A DNA stretch of 64,000 nt from NCBI GenBank assembly GCA_035570055.1, contig DATMLM010000047.1, forward strand, positions 4,711 through 68,710. The letters are read 5' to 3'. The position numbers and the translations under genes are program-made. Shown here in pieces: positions 32,427 to 40,790 of the stretch. Below the pieces are notes generated by a model, which saw nothing but the letters and a program-made list of their open reading frames with translations, had not been told where the DNA came from and searched no databases. The stretch is from DASRDS01 sp035570055 (GTDB lineage Bacteria; Gemmatimonadota; Gemmatimonadetes; Gemmatimonadales; Gemmatimonadaceae). The first letter of the stretch is position 1; each line of letters starts with the position of its first letter.

Positions 32427-33344
32427 ATGATGAGACTTGAGAAGCTCGCGGCCGCGGGCATCCTGCTGGCCGTTGCCGCGTGTGGCGGTGTGACGGTGAA
32501 ACAACATGCGGTCGCAAACCGCATCGTCCCGGTGGATAGCACCCCGGCCCAAGCGGCGGCCCCTGCGCCGGCGCCTGCCGCGCCGTCGCCGACCATTCTG
32601 TCACGGCCGATCCTGGTCGGGAACGACCGCGGCGGTCGCCCGTGGGTCCGCAAGGGCGAGCACGATGCCGCGCCCTACATTGATCGCCCAGGTGGCCCCC
32701 GTGACGCCGGCTACATCATCGCGTCGAGCGAAGTCCCAGGCGTGCAGGTGATCGAAGCACGGTCGCCCTACGTCCTCGACGAGGTCTTGTACGTGAAAAT
32801 GCCCAATGGCGTGACGCCGACGCCTGGCATGCACCTGGCAATCGAATCCCTCGGTCCCGAGTTCGAAGCCTACGGCCAGGTCCTGATCCCCACGGGCGAG
32901 GTCACCGTCATCGCCCCAGGCGGACCCGGTGAGGCCACGTCAGTTCGCCTCGAGCACCAATTCGCGGAAGTCGAGCCGAACCAGCTGGTCGTGCCGATGG
33001 AGGCGCCCAAGTATCCGCCCGTTGGCCAGCGCGCAGTCGCCGTCACGGACGGCGTAAAGGCGAAAGTCCTCTGGATCTCGGGTGACCCGGTCCAACCGTC
33101 ACTCGGTTACTACGTCGTGCTCAATGCCTCCGAGCGCGATGGCGTGCACGTCGGCGACCAGTTCACGCTGCTGCGTCCGCGCATGCGCGATGAGCTCTCG
33201 GGTCTCTGGCTGCCCGAGCAGGACATTGCGACGACGCAGGTCGTGCGCGTCGGTGCGCACAGCTCGACCGCCGTCGTGATCGCGCAAACAATGCCGGCCA
33301 TCGCGCCTGGCGCCGACGCGCGCCTCACCGCGAAAATGCCCTAA
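32427..33344 (+). CDS. Predicted lipoprotein of unknown function
   Basis: 305 residues with a lipoprotein signal (MRLEKLAAAGILLAVAAC) and Cys lipidation site. An Ala/Pro-rich linker follows to about residue 55. The rest is a beta-rich domain with a repeat of about 70 residues (VKMPNGVTPTPGMHLAIESLG and VVLNASERDGVHVGDQFTLLR are alike). The second repeat resembles the C-terminal domain of some LysM-associated envelope proteins, but LysM itself is absent. GAGGAGAGG precedes ATG 32427/32430. Probably anchored to the outer membrane facing the periplasm; role unknown. Confidence 0.6.
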   Translation: MMRLEKLAAAGILLAVAACGGVTVKQHAVANRIVPVDSTPAQAAAPAPAPAAPSPTILSRPILVGNDRGGRPWVRKGEHDAAPYIDRPGGPRDAGYIIASSEVPGVQVIEARSPYVLDEVLYVKMPNGVTPTPGMHLAIESLGPEFEAYGQVLIPTGEVTVIAPGGPGEATSVRLEHQFAEVEPNQLVVPMEAPKYPPVGQRAVAVTDGVKAKVLWISGDPVQPSLGYYVVLNASERDGVHVGDQFTLLRPRMRDELSGLWLPEQDIATTQVVRVGAHSSTAVVIAQTMPAIAPGADARLTAKMP

Positions 33345-33386
33345 GTGCGGTAGTAGGGGGCGTCGGGCCTGGTTAGATTAGACCGG

Positions 33387-34199
33387 GTGATCGCGACCGC
33401 CCTCTACTGTGCCGTCCTGTGTTATGCGGGTGCCGCGGCCCTTGCCGCGACACCCGTCGCGCGTCCGATCGGCGCGCCCGTTCGCGCGGTACTGACGGTC
33501 CTCGCCGTGGGCGTCGTGCTGCACGCCGCGGCGATCGTCGGCGCGACTCGTGTATCGGGTCAGCTGCCCCTCGCGGGCCTCGGACCGGCGCTCTCGTTCG
33601 CGGCGCTCGCCCTCGCGACGGCGCTGCTCGTCGTCGAATACGCGACGCGCGAGGTCACGCTCACGCTCGTCGCCGCGCCCCTCGCCGCGCTCGCGACGGC
33701 GGCCGCGGCGATCCTTGGGGTCGGCGCCGGCACGTCCGCGCTCCCAACCGGCGTACGCGGCGCCTGGCTCGCCGCGCACATCGCCCTCTCATTCGCGGGC
33801 ATCGCGGCATTCGGCACGGCCGCGGCCGCCGGCTCGATGTACTTGGTCGAGCGCCACCAGCTCCGGTCGCGCCGGTTCACGTCGGTCTTCCGCCTGTTCC
33901 CGCCGCTCGAAACGCTCGACCGCGTCAATCACGTCGGCGCCATCGCCGCCTGGCTCGGCCTCACGGCTGGCGTGGCGCTGGCCGTGTCGTACTCGGCCAC
34001 CTATGGCGCCGATAATATTCCGCAGATCGTCTGGGGCGTCGGCGCCTGGATCGCCGCGACCGCGCTCGCGCTGGGCCGACTCATCGGCGGATGGCGCGCG
34101 CGTCGCGCGGCGGTGATCGCCAGTGTCGCGTTCGCGCTCATTCTCGCGTCGTACGTCGCGGCGCGAGCAATGGCGGCGAGGCCCGGCCAGTTCCTGTGA
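33387..34199 (+). CDS. Cytochrome c assembly/HemX-type membrane protein
   Basis: Eight predicted membrane segments in 270 residues, with the CcsA/HemX-type region around LAAHIALSFAGIAAFGTAAAAGSMYLVERHQLR and the later DRVNHVGAIAAWLGL. HemX-like proteins sit beside hemA and influence glutamyl-tRNA reductase level or heme handling; CcsA relatives deliver heme to cytochromes. The position directly before a siroheme-type gene and hemA favours the HemX role. GTG 33387 is preceded by ATTAGACC rather than a ribosome site. The stop overlaps the next gene by GTGA. Confidence 0.78.
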   Translation: MIATALYCAVLCYAGAAALAATPVARPIGAPVRAVLTVLAVGVVLHAAAIVGATRVSGQLPLAGLGPALSFAALALATALLVVEYATREVTLTLVAAPLAALATAAAAILGVGAGTSALPTGVRGAWLAAHIALSFAGIAAFGTAAAAGSMYLVERHQLRSRRFTSVFRLFPPLETLDRVNHVGAIAAWLGLTAGVALAVSYSATYGADNIPQIVWGVGAWIAATALALGRLIGGWRARRAAVIASVAFALILASYVAARAMAARPGQFL

Positions 34200-34774
34200 G
34201 CGCCTTTCCACTCGTGCTCGACGGGGAACGCATCCGCGCGCTGGTCGTCGGCGGCGGGCCCGTGGCGCATCGGAAGGCCGCGGCGTTCCTCGACAGTGGG
34301 GCCACGCTCCACATTGTGGCTCCCGTCCTGTGCTCCGCCATGCGCGACCTCGTGGGCCATGAACGCGTGAGCGTCAGCGAACGCGAATATGAACCAGCCG
34401 ATATCGGCGACGCGACGCTCGTCGTCGCCGCGACCGACCGGCGTGAGGTCAACGCGAGGGTCGCCGCTGACGCGCATGCCAAGGCGCGACTCGTGAACGT
34501 CGCCGACGAACCGGCCGAGGGCGACTGGGTCAGCGTCGCCACGCACCGTGCGGGGCCACTGGTCATCGCCGTCTCCGTCGGCGGCGTCCCGACGGCCGCC
34601 ACACGAATCCGTGACGCGATCGCCGAGCGGTTCGACCGCCGGTATGCTGGCGCGCTCACGGCGTTGATCGCGCTGCGCCGCCAAGTCCTCGATGCCGGCG
34701 GCACCGACGCTTGGCGCCAAGTCGACCGCGAGCTGGTCGGTCCTGACTTCTGCGAGCGCGTCGAGTGTCACTAA
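34196..34774 (+). CDS. Precorrin-2 dehydrogenase / sirohydrochlorin ferrochelatase (CysG N-terminal type)
   Basis: 192-residue homologue of the CysG N-terminal domain (Met8/SirC). Rossmann motif ALVVGGGPVAHRKAAAFLDSGA binds NAD, followed by the characteristic LVVAATDRREVN and VNVADEPAEGDWVSVA blocks. It would oxidise precorrin-2 to sirohydrochlorin and may insert iron, giving siroheme. The methyltransferase half of CysG is absent. GTG 34196 makes a GTGA overlap and starts right before the first strand; the end overlaps hemA by 10 nt. In hemX-hemA clusters this gene type is common. Confidence 0.85.
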   Translation: MSAFPLVLDGERIRALVVGGGPVAHRKAAAFLDSGATLHIVAPVLCSAMRDLVGHERVSVSEREYEPADIGDATLVVAATDRREVNARVAADAHAKARLVNVADEPAEGDWVSVATHRAGPLVIAVSVGGVPTAATRIRDAIAERFDRRYAGALTALIALRRQVLDAGGTDAWRQVDRELVGPDFCERVECH

Positions 34775-36006
34775 TCGTCGTCGGCGTCAGCCACTGGACC
34801 GCGCCGATCGAGGTGCGCGAACGCTGCGCATTCAACTCGAGCGCCACGCTGCCCGCGCTCGAACAGTTGCGCGCGCACACGTCACTCCGCGAAGCAGTTC
34901 TCTTGTCGACGTGCAATCGCACGGAATTCTACGTTGTCGAGGGCGAGCAGGATGCCGTGCCGGCGATCTGGTCACTCCTTGGCGAAGAGGCAGCGAAGAC
35001 GGGTTACGTACGGCGAGACCGCGAAGCGGTCCAGCATTTGATGCGCGTAACCGCCGGCCTCGACGCGATGATCCTCGGCGAAGCACAGATCCGAGGCCAG
35101 GTGCGCGACGCCTGGGAGGTGAGTCGCCCGCAATCCGGCCCGATGCTGAATCGCGCCTTCCAATCCGCCCTCGGCGTCGCCGGCCGCGTCCGCACGGAGA
35201 CGGCGATCGGGAGAGGCGCGGCATCGGTGAGCTCGGCAGCCGTCCAACTGGCGAAGCAGATCTTTGGCACATTGGCCGGCCGGAGCGCCATGGTGCTCGG
35301 CGCCGGCGACATGGCGGAGTTGGCGCTGGAATGCTTGGTGAACGAAGGCATTCGGGCAGCGCTCGTCGCCAACCGTACGTACGAGCGCGCCGAATCGCTC
35401 GCGCGACGACACGGAGCGACGGCGATCCACTACGACGCCTGCTGGCAGCGGCTCGGCGGCGTGGATCTCCTGCTGTGCTCGACCGCGGCCCCGCATCCGG
35501 TGGTGTTGGAGGAGCACGTGAGGCCGGCGCTCGCGACTCGCGGCGGACGGCCCCTGTGCATTCTCGACATCGCGCTCCCCCGCGATGTCGACCCGGCCGT
35601 CGGCACGCTCGACAACGTCTTCCTCTACGATCTGGATGACCTCCGCGCCGTCGTCGCCGCGAATCTCGACCGCCGCCGCGAGCAGCTCCCGACGGCCGAG
35701 CAACTCATCGAGCGCGAGGTCGAGAAGTACTGGCAGTGGCTGGCCGGACTGGCCGCCGTGCCGGTGGTCACCGACGTCCGCGCGGCGATGGAGCGACTCC
35801 GCGAGGCCGAAGTGGCCGCGGCGCTCCGCCGCCTCGGCGACGTGAGCCCTGAGCAACGCGAAGCGATCGAATACTTATCCAAGGCCCTGATGAACAAATT
35901 CTTGCACGAGCCGTCGGTGCGTCTGCGCGCCGCGGCCGCCAATGGTCGCGGGCTCGGCATCGTCGATGCCGCGCGCTATCTCTTCGGCGTCGACGAGCAC
36001 CAGTGA
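34765..36006 (+). CDS. hemA: Glutamyl-tRNA reductase
   Basis: First committed enzyme of C5-pathway tetrapyrrole synthesis, reducing Glu-tRNA to glutamate-1-semialdehyde with NADPH. The catalytic cysteine is C50 in LSTCNRTEFY. The signature LMRVTAGLDAMILGEAQIRGQV follows, then the Rossmann domain AMVLGAGDMAELALECL and a C-terminal dimerisation helix. 413 residues is a normal length. GTG 34765 overlaps the upstream gene. hemB/hemL are not in the window. Confidence 0.95.
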   Translation: MSLIVVGVSHWTAPIEVRERCAFNSSATLPALEQLRAHTSLREAVLLSTCNRTEFYVVEGEQDAVPAIWSLLGEEAAKTGYVRRDREAVQHLMRVTAGLDAMILGEAQIRGQVRDAWEVSRPQSGPMLNRAFQSALGVAGRVRTETAIGRGAASVSSAAVQLAKQIFGTLAGRSAMVLGAGDMAELALECLVNEGIRAALVANRTYERAESLARRHGATAIHYDACWQRLGGVDLLLCSTAAPHPVVLEEHVRPALATRGGRPLCILDIALPRDVDPAVGTLDNVFLYDLDDLRAVVAANLDRRREQLPTAEQLIEREVEKYWQWLAGLAAVPVVTDVRAAMERLREAEVAAALRRLGDVSPEQREAIEYLSKALMNKFLHEPSVRLRAAAANGRGLGIVDAARYLFGVDEHQ

Positions 36007-36974
36007 CGCAGCGAGCACTCATCACGGGCGGCGCGGGATTCATTGGATCCCATGTCGCGGACGCCTTCGTTGCGGCCCAGTGGGATGTCACCGTCGCCGA
36101 CAATCTGTCGAGCGGCCGCCGCGAGAATGTCCCGGACGCCGCGACGTTCGTCGACATCGATGTCACGAGCCCCGACGCGATCCGCCTGGTGCGCGACGGC
36201 CGGTTCGATGTGATCTGTCATCTGGCCGCGCAGATCGACGTGCGAAAAAGCGTCGCCGACCCCGTGCACGACGCGGCCATCAATGTGCTGGGCACGCTCA
36301 ACATCGTGGAAGCGGTGCGGGCCTCGGGCGGCGCGGGCCGGACGCGCGTGATTTTCTCCTCGACCGGCGGCGCGTTGTACGGCGATTTCGTGTCGCCGCC
36401 CACGCTCGAGACGGCGCCGAAAGACCCGCAATCGCCCTACGGGATCGGGAAGCTATCGGCCGAGTACTACCTCGCATACTACGCTCGCCTGCACGCGCTC
36501 GACACGGTCGCGTTGCGCTACGCCAACGTCTACGGGCCGCGACAAGACCCGCACGGCGAGGCGGGCGTGGTGGCGATATTCTGCAGCCGCATCCTGGAGG
36601 GTCGACCACTGACGGTCTTTGGAGACGGACGACAGACGCGCGACTACGTGTTCGTGAAGGACGTCGCGCGGGCCAACCTGGCCGCGGCGACGCGGGACCT
36701 GCCGCCCGCCGGTGCGCTCGACGCGCGCGGGTTCAACATCGGGACCGGGGTCGAGACGAGCGTGCTCGATCTGGCGCGCGGGTTGAATCGCGCCGCGAAG
36801 GCGACGGCTCCCATCGAGCACGCGCCGGCGCGCACGGGTGAGCAGCAGCGATCGACGCTCGTGATCACCAAGGCTGCCGAGCAGTTGGGGTGGCGGCCGA
36901 CGGTGTCGCTCGATGCCGGGCTGGCCGAGACGTTCCAGTTTTTCGCCCGGCAGCGGGCGGCCGAGGCCGTATGA
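36003..36974 (+). CDS. NAD-dependent sugar-nucleotide epimerase, GalE-like
   Basis: Extended SDR of 323 residues. NAD motif ITGGAGFIGSH (7-17), SSTGGALYG with the catalytic Ser/Thr, and Tyr146/Lys150 in SPYGIGKLSAEYY are present. Closest in style to UDP-glucose 4-epimerases, so UDP-Glc/UDP-Gal interconversion is the first guess, but related epimerases act on other sugars. It is locked between hemA (GTGA overlap) and tolQ (ATGA overlap), an unexpected place for it. It could serve LPS or the capsule-like polymer at the window start. Confidence 0.82.
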   Translation: MTQRALITGGAGFIGSHVADAFVAAQWDVTVADNLSSGRRENVPDAATFVDIDVTSPDAIRLVRDGRFDVICHLAAQIDVRKSVADPVHDAAINVLGTLNIVEAVRASGGAGRTRVIFSSTGGALYGDFVSPPTLETAPKDPQSPYGIGKLSAEYYLAYYARLHALDTVALRYANVYGPRQDPHGEAGVVAIFCSRILEGRPLTVFGDGRQTRDYVFVKDVARANLAAATRDLPPAGALDARGFNIGTGVETSVLDLARGLNRAAKATAPIEHAPARTGEQQRSTLVITKAAEQLGWRPTVSLDAGLAETFQFFARQRAAEAV

Positions 36975-37720
36975 TTCTCGCCCAGATTGGTTCAGCGATC
37001 CCGACGTCGCCACTCGGGCTGATCATCGCATCGACGCTGGTCACAAAAATTATTCTGGGAATCCTCGTCGCTTTATCGCTGCTGAGCTGGACCATCATGT
37101 TCGCGAAGTGGCGCCAATTCGCGTCACTCGATAAGGTGAGCCGGGATTTCCTGACACGGTTCGAGCACGCCGAGCGTTTCGAGCAAGCGGCGGCTCTGGC
37201 ATCCCGGTCGGTCTCGAATCCGTATACGCGGATTCTCGCCCGCGCCGCCCAATTCATCCAAGCGTCGAGCCGCTCCAGCGGCCAAGTCGCGACCCCGGGG
37301 GCTGGCGGCACAGCGGTCGCGGCTCCTCCCGCGCGCGCTACGGCGGTCACCGTCGCTCAAGTCGAGGCGATGCGCCTGTTGCTGGATGCCGAGACGAACG
37401 AGGAGCGTGATCGCGTGGCTCGGTTCATTCCATCGCTCGGCACCATTGGATCAGTCAGCCCGCTCATCGGGCTGCTCGGTACCGTCCTGGGCGTCATCGA
37501 CGCGTTTATCGGTCTCGCGGCACATGGATCCGGCAACATTGGCGCGGTCGCGCCAGGTGTGGCTGAAGCACTCATTGCCACGGCCGCGGCCCTCAGCGTG
37601 GCCATCCCGGCGGTATTCGGATACAACGTCTATGCGAACCGCCTCAACCGGTTTGACAATCAGCTCGAGGCGTTTGGCTCGGAAGTCATCGCGCTCGCCG
37701 TTCGCGAAGGTCGTGTGTAG
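36971..37720 (+). CDS. tolQ: Tol-Pal system proton-channel subunit TolQ
   Basis: MotA/TolQ/ExbB protein of 249 residues with three membrane segments (about 15-45, 155-180 and 195-220). The conserved block FIPSLGTIGSVSPLIGLLGTVLGVIDAF is present. An insert rich in Ala/Gly/Pro (about 100-122) sits in the cytoplasmic loop. ATG 36971 gives the correct N-terminus and overlaps the epimerase stop. With TolR it forms the proton-driven motor that powers outer-membrane constriction at division; being followed by tolR and tolB/pal fixes the TolQ rather than ExbB call. Confidence 0.9.
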   Translation: MILAQIGSAIPTSPLGLIIASTLVTKIILGILVALSLLSWTIMFAKWRQFASLDKVSRDFLTRFEHAERFEQAAALASRSVSNPYTRILARAAQFIQASSRSSGQVATPGAGGTAVAAPPARATAVTVAQVEAMRLLLDAETNEERDRVARFIPSLGTIGSVSPLIGLLGTVLGVIDAFIGLAAHGSGNIGAVAPGVAEALIATAAALSVAIPAVFGYNVYANRLNRFDNQLEAFGSEVIALAVREGRV

Positions 37721-38136
37721 TGGCCAGTCGTCGTCGTGGTGGACGCCTCGCGATAAACGCGGAGATCAACGTCGTCAGTCTGATCGACGTGATGATGCTG
37801 CTCATGATCATTTTCATGATCACCGCCCCGATCATGCAGGGCGGCGTCGACGTGAACCTCCCCAAAGCCGAAGCCAAGCCGCTGGAGCCAAAGAGTGGCC
37901 TCGTCGTAACCGTTGACCACGCGGGCCAAATCACGGTTGACGAGACGAAGCTCTCGTATGCCGAGTTCCGGGCGAGCTTCAAGGCGCTGGCGGCGCAGCG
38001 CGGCAAGGAGGGTGTGTATCTCCGGGCCGATGCCGGCGTCCCATATGGCACAGTGGTCCAGGTGCTCGCGGTGATGCGCAACGCAGGGGTATCCGACATC
38101 GGCATGGTGGCCGAGCCGGAGGAGATCAAGCAGTGA
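37720..38136 (+). CDS. tolR: Tol-Pal motor subunit TolR (ExbD/TolR family)
   Basis: 138 residues with one N-terminal membrane segment. INVVSLIDVMMLLMIIFMIT carries the family Asp needed for proton transfer. The periplasmic domain after it has the usual GGVDVNLPKAEA start and a GxxxV-type end region. GTG 37720 overlaps the tolQ TAG by one base. Partner of TolQ in the inner-membrane motor. Confidence 0.9.
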   Translation: MASRRRGGRLAINAEINVVSLIDVMMLLMIIFMITAPIMQGGVDVNLPKAEAKPLEPKSGLVVTVDHAGQITVDETKLSYAEFRASFKALAAQRGKEGVYLRADAGVPYGTVVQVLAVMRNAGVSDIGMVAEPEEIKQ

Positions 38137-38843
38137 CGTCGCGCGAAGCTCCCATGGGGAGCTCGTTCGGTGCGGCGGCGCTGTTACATGTGGGGTTCGT
38201 TGCGGCGCTCGTATTCCTCGCGAACCGGTCGCCGTCGGTGATGCCACCCGTCTACCGGGTGAACATCCTCGCGGCACCACCCGGGCCGACGCGGGAGATC
38301 GGGATCGTGCCGTCAACGCCGGCCCCGCCGCCGCCACCGACGCCGGAGCCGGTCGCGCCGCCGCCCCTCACGCAGCCACCACCCGTGGTGCCGACGTTCA
38401 CGCCAAAGACGCCCGATGCGGCGCCGAAGCCGAAGAGGGCGACGCCCACGACGGCACCGCCGCCCAAGCCGTCGGTGCAGCAGCCGATTGCGCAGGGCGG
38501 TCCCCAGGGAGGGACGGGTACCGACGTCGCCACCGTGCAACTCGATCAAGGAATAGACTTTCCATATCCGGCATACCTGAATAACATCGTGCGGCAGGTC
38601 GCGCTCAACTTCAAACCCGATGATCCGAACACGGCGTTGCGCGCGGTGGTGTTCTTTTTGATCCGTCGTGACGGGACGGTGGCCGGGGTGCAGTTCCGGA
38701 CCCGGTCGGGCGATTATGCGTTTGATCTCGAGGCGCGTGGCGCTATCGAGAAAGCGGCCGGCGCGTTTGGCCCACTACCCGACGGGTTCCATGACGACGT
38801 GCTTCCGGTGTATTTCAGCTTCGATCCCCGCCTTCTTCACTGA
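38133..38843 (+). CDS. TonB/TolA-like periplasm-spanning protein
   Basis: 236 residues: an N-terminal membrane anchor (about 10-28), a Pro/Ala/Thr-rich stretch (about 50-110) and a C-terminal TonB/TolA-type domain (from DFPYPAYLNNIVRQVALNF, with GTVAGVQFRTRSG and FGPLPDGF). It stands where tolA belongs and would carry motor force from TolQR to TolB/Pal. It lacks the long alpha-helical middle domain of enterobacterial TolA and looks like a TonB. GTGA overlap with tolR. Confidence 0.78.
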   Translation: MTSREAPMGSSFGAAALLHVGFVAALVFLANRSPSVMPPVYRVNILAAPPGPTREIGIVPSTPAPPPPPTPEPVAPPPLTQPPPVVPTFTPKTPDAAPKPKRATPTTAPPPKPSVQQPIAQGGPQGGTGTDVATVQLDQGIDFPYPAYLNNIVRQVALNFKPDDPNTALRAVVFFLIRRDGTVAGVQFRTRSGDYAFDLEARGAIEKAAGAFGPLPDGFHDDVLPVYFSFDPRLLH

Positions 38844-38846
38844 GTG

Positions 38847-40136
38847 ATGCGAATATTGGGAATTCGGACCGCGGCCGCGCTGGTGCTCCTGTCAGCCGCC
38901 GCCGGCACGACATACGCGCAGGACAGCACCAAGGGCGTCCACATTGGCTTGCAGTACTCGCCTGGCACCCGCCCGGGGGTCGTCGTCCTTCCGATGCTGG
39001 GCATCGGCGGGGACTCGGCCCAAGCGATCATCCAGCGCGATCTCGACTACGGTGATCGCCTCACGACGATCCAGAACGTCGGCAACGCCGGCGTGACCAC
39101 GGCGAACGTGAACTACGGGCTGTTCGCGAAGCTCGGCGCCGCCGCGATCGTGCAGGGCTTTCTGGGCCCGACGGCGCTCCACGTGCTCGTGCACGATGTC
39201 CGCGGCCAGAAGATTCTCGTGACGCGCGATTTCGCGGTTCCCGCGACCGTCGGGACACCGGAGTGGCGGTTCGCCCTCCACGCCGCCTCCGACGAGATCG
39301 AGAAGTCGATCACGGGGATTCGCGGCATTGCCGCGACCCGCGTGCTCTTCGTGCGCGACGGCCAGATCTATGTTTGCGATGCCGACGGCTATGATGTGAA
39401 GGCGCTGAGCCCTAAAGAAGGCGCCATGTCACCCGCGTGGCATCCGTTGGGCCGTTACATCGCGTACAGCGTGTTCACGAAGGCGGGTACGGAGATCGTC
39501 ATACAGGATCTGACGAATGGCGGGACACGCCATCTCGTTGGCACCCCAGGCGGACTCAACAGTGCGCCGGTGTTCACGCCCGACGGCAAATGGGTCGTCT
39601 ATGCGCACGGTGACGAGGTCGGTACCGACCTGTTCGCGGCGAATCCGTTCTCGAATGATGCCGCGCGACGGATCACCGTGGGTCATGGCACGGACAATAC
39701 GCAACCCACGTTCAGCCCCGACGGCCAACAAATCGCGTTCACCTCGGGTCGCTCCGGACACCCGGAGATATATATTACCGACTTCGATGGGACGAACGCG
39801 GAGTTATTGACGCCGTTCGAATTCGGAGGCGAGTTCTATCGTGAGGGCCCGGACTGGTCGCCCGATGGTCGGTCAGTCGCTTTCGGATCGTGGATCGGTG
39901 GAATATTCCAAGTCGAGACGATCAGTCTCCGCGACCGCAGCGTCAAGCAGCTCACGAGCGAAGGCCGCAACGAAGATCCATCATACGCGCCGGACAGTCG
40001 CCACTTGGTGTTCACATCGACGCGATCTGGTGTGCATGAATTATGGGTGCTGGATGTCGAGTCGGGCCGCGTGCGGCAACTCACGTTCGGCAGCGAGGCA
40101 CGCCTCGCGGCCTGGTCGCGCGCGCTCGTCCCCTAG
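38847..40136 (+). CDS. tolB: Tol-Pal periplasmic beta-propeller protein TolB
   Basis: Exported protein of 429 residues. The signal peptide ends near TTYAQD. An N-terminal alpha/beta domain is followed by a six-bladed WD40-like PD40 propeller with repeats such as SPAWHPLGRYIAY, APVFTPDGKWVVYA, QPTFSPDGQQIAFTS, GPDWSPDGRSVAF and DPSYAPDSRHLVFTS. It interacts with Pal and TolA-like proteins. ATG 38847 is used; GTG 38844 is adjacent. The next gene, pal, follows after 42 nt. Confidence 0.92.
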   Translation: MRILGIRTAAALVLLSAAAGTTYAQDSTKGVHIGLQYSPGTRPGVVVLPMLGIGGDSAQAIIQRDLDYGDRLTTIQNVGNAGVTTANVNYGLFAKLGAAAIVQGFLGPTALHVLVHDVRGQKILVTRDFAVPATVGTPEWRFALHAASDEIEKSITGIRGIAATRVLFVRDGQIYVCDADGYDVKALSPKEGAMSPAWHPLGRYIAYSVFTKAGTEIVIQDLTNGGTRHLVGTPGGLNSAPVFTPDGKWVVYAHGDEVGTDLFAANPFSNDAARRITVGHGTDNTQPTFSPDGQQIAFTSGRSGHPEIYITDFDGTNAELLTPFEFGGEFYREGPDWSPDGRSVAFGSWIGGIFQVETISLRDRSVKQLTSEGRNEDPSYAPDSRHLVFTSTRSGVHELWVLDVESGRVRQLTFGSEARLAAWSRALVP

Positions 40137-40178
40137 TGTTGGTTTCTGTGCTAATTCCTTTCTCTGGAGAGTAAAGCA

Positions 40179-40790
40179 ATGACCCGCTTGTCACGCGTCG
40201 TTCCCTTGAGCTTGATGCTGATCGCGGCGGCGGTAGCGGCTGCCTGCGGCGGGAGTAAGCCGGCTCCTCAGGCCCCGGCGCCCGCGGCGGCTCCGACGTC
40301 CTCGGGCCCAAACACCGATAGCATCGATCAAGCGCGTCGGGATTCGATCGCGCGCGCGCAGCGGACCGCGGACAGTCTGCGCGCCGAGCAGGATCGGCTC
40401 GCCGCCGCCATCGCCGCGGCGCGCAATACGATCACGGCCATGATCTACTTCGATCTCGACAAGTCGGATCTGACGGATCAGGACAAGGCATCGCTCGATC
40501 AAAAGATCCCGATTCTCAATGCCAACGCCTCACTGCGCATTCGCGTCGCGGGGAACTGCGATGAGCGTGGCTCCGACGAGTACAACCTCGCCCTCGGCCA
40601 GCGCCGTGCCGCTTCCGCCAAGCGCTATCTCACCGATCACGGCGTCGACGGGTCGCGCATCGACGTGATCTCTTACGGCAAAGAGCGTCCCGTCGCCCAG
40701 GGCCACGACGAAGGCGCGTGGGCGCAGAATCGTAACGACCAGTTCGAGATCACCGGCGGCGGCGATAACCTCCGCACGTCAGGTCAGTGA
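40179..40790 (+). CDS. pal: Peptidoglycan-associated lipoprotein Pal
   Basis: Lipoprotein of 203 residues: signal peptide with VAAAC lipobox (Cys near residue 23), an Ala/Pro and charged helical linker, then an OmpA-like domain (IYFDLDKSDLTDQDK, RVAGNCDERGSDEYNLALGQRRA) that binds peptidoglycan. GGAGA precedes the ATG at a good distance, and the 42-nt gap before it is the only real gap in the tol series, so separate or stronger expression is plausible. Overlaps the CpoB-like gene by GTGA. Confidence 0.94.
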   Translation: MTRLSRVVPLSLMLIAAAVAAACGGSKPAPQAPAPAAAPTSSGPNTDSIDQARRDSIARAQRTADSLRAEQDRLAAAIAAARNTITAMIYFDLDKSDLTDQDKASLDQKIPILNANASLRIRVAGNCDERGSDEYNLALGQRRAASAKRYLTDHGVDGSRIDVISYGKERPVAQGHDEGAWAQNRNDQFEITGGGDNLRTSGQ

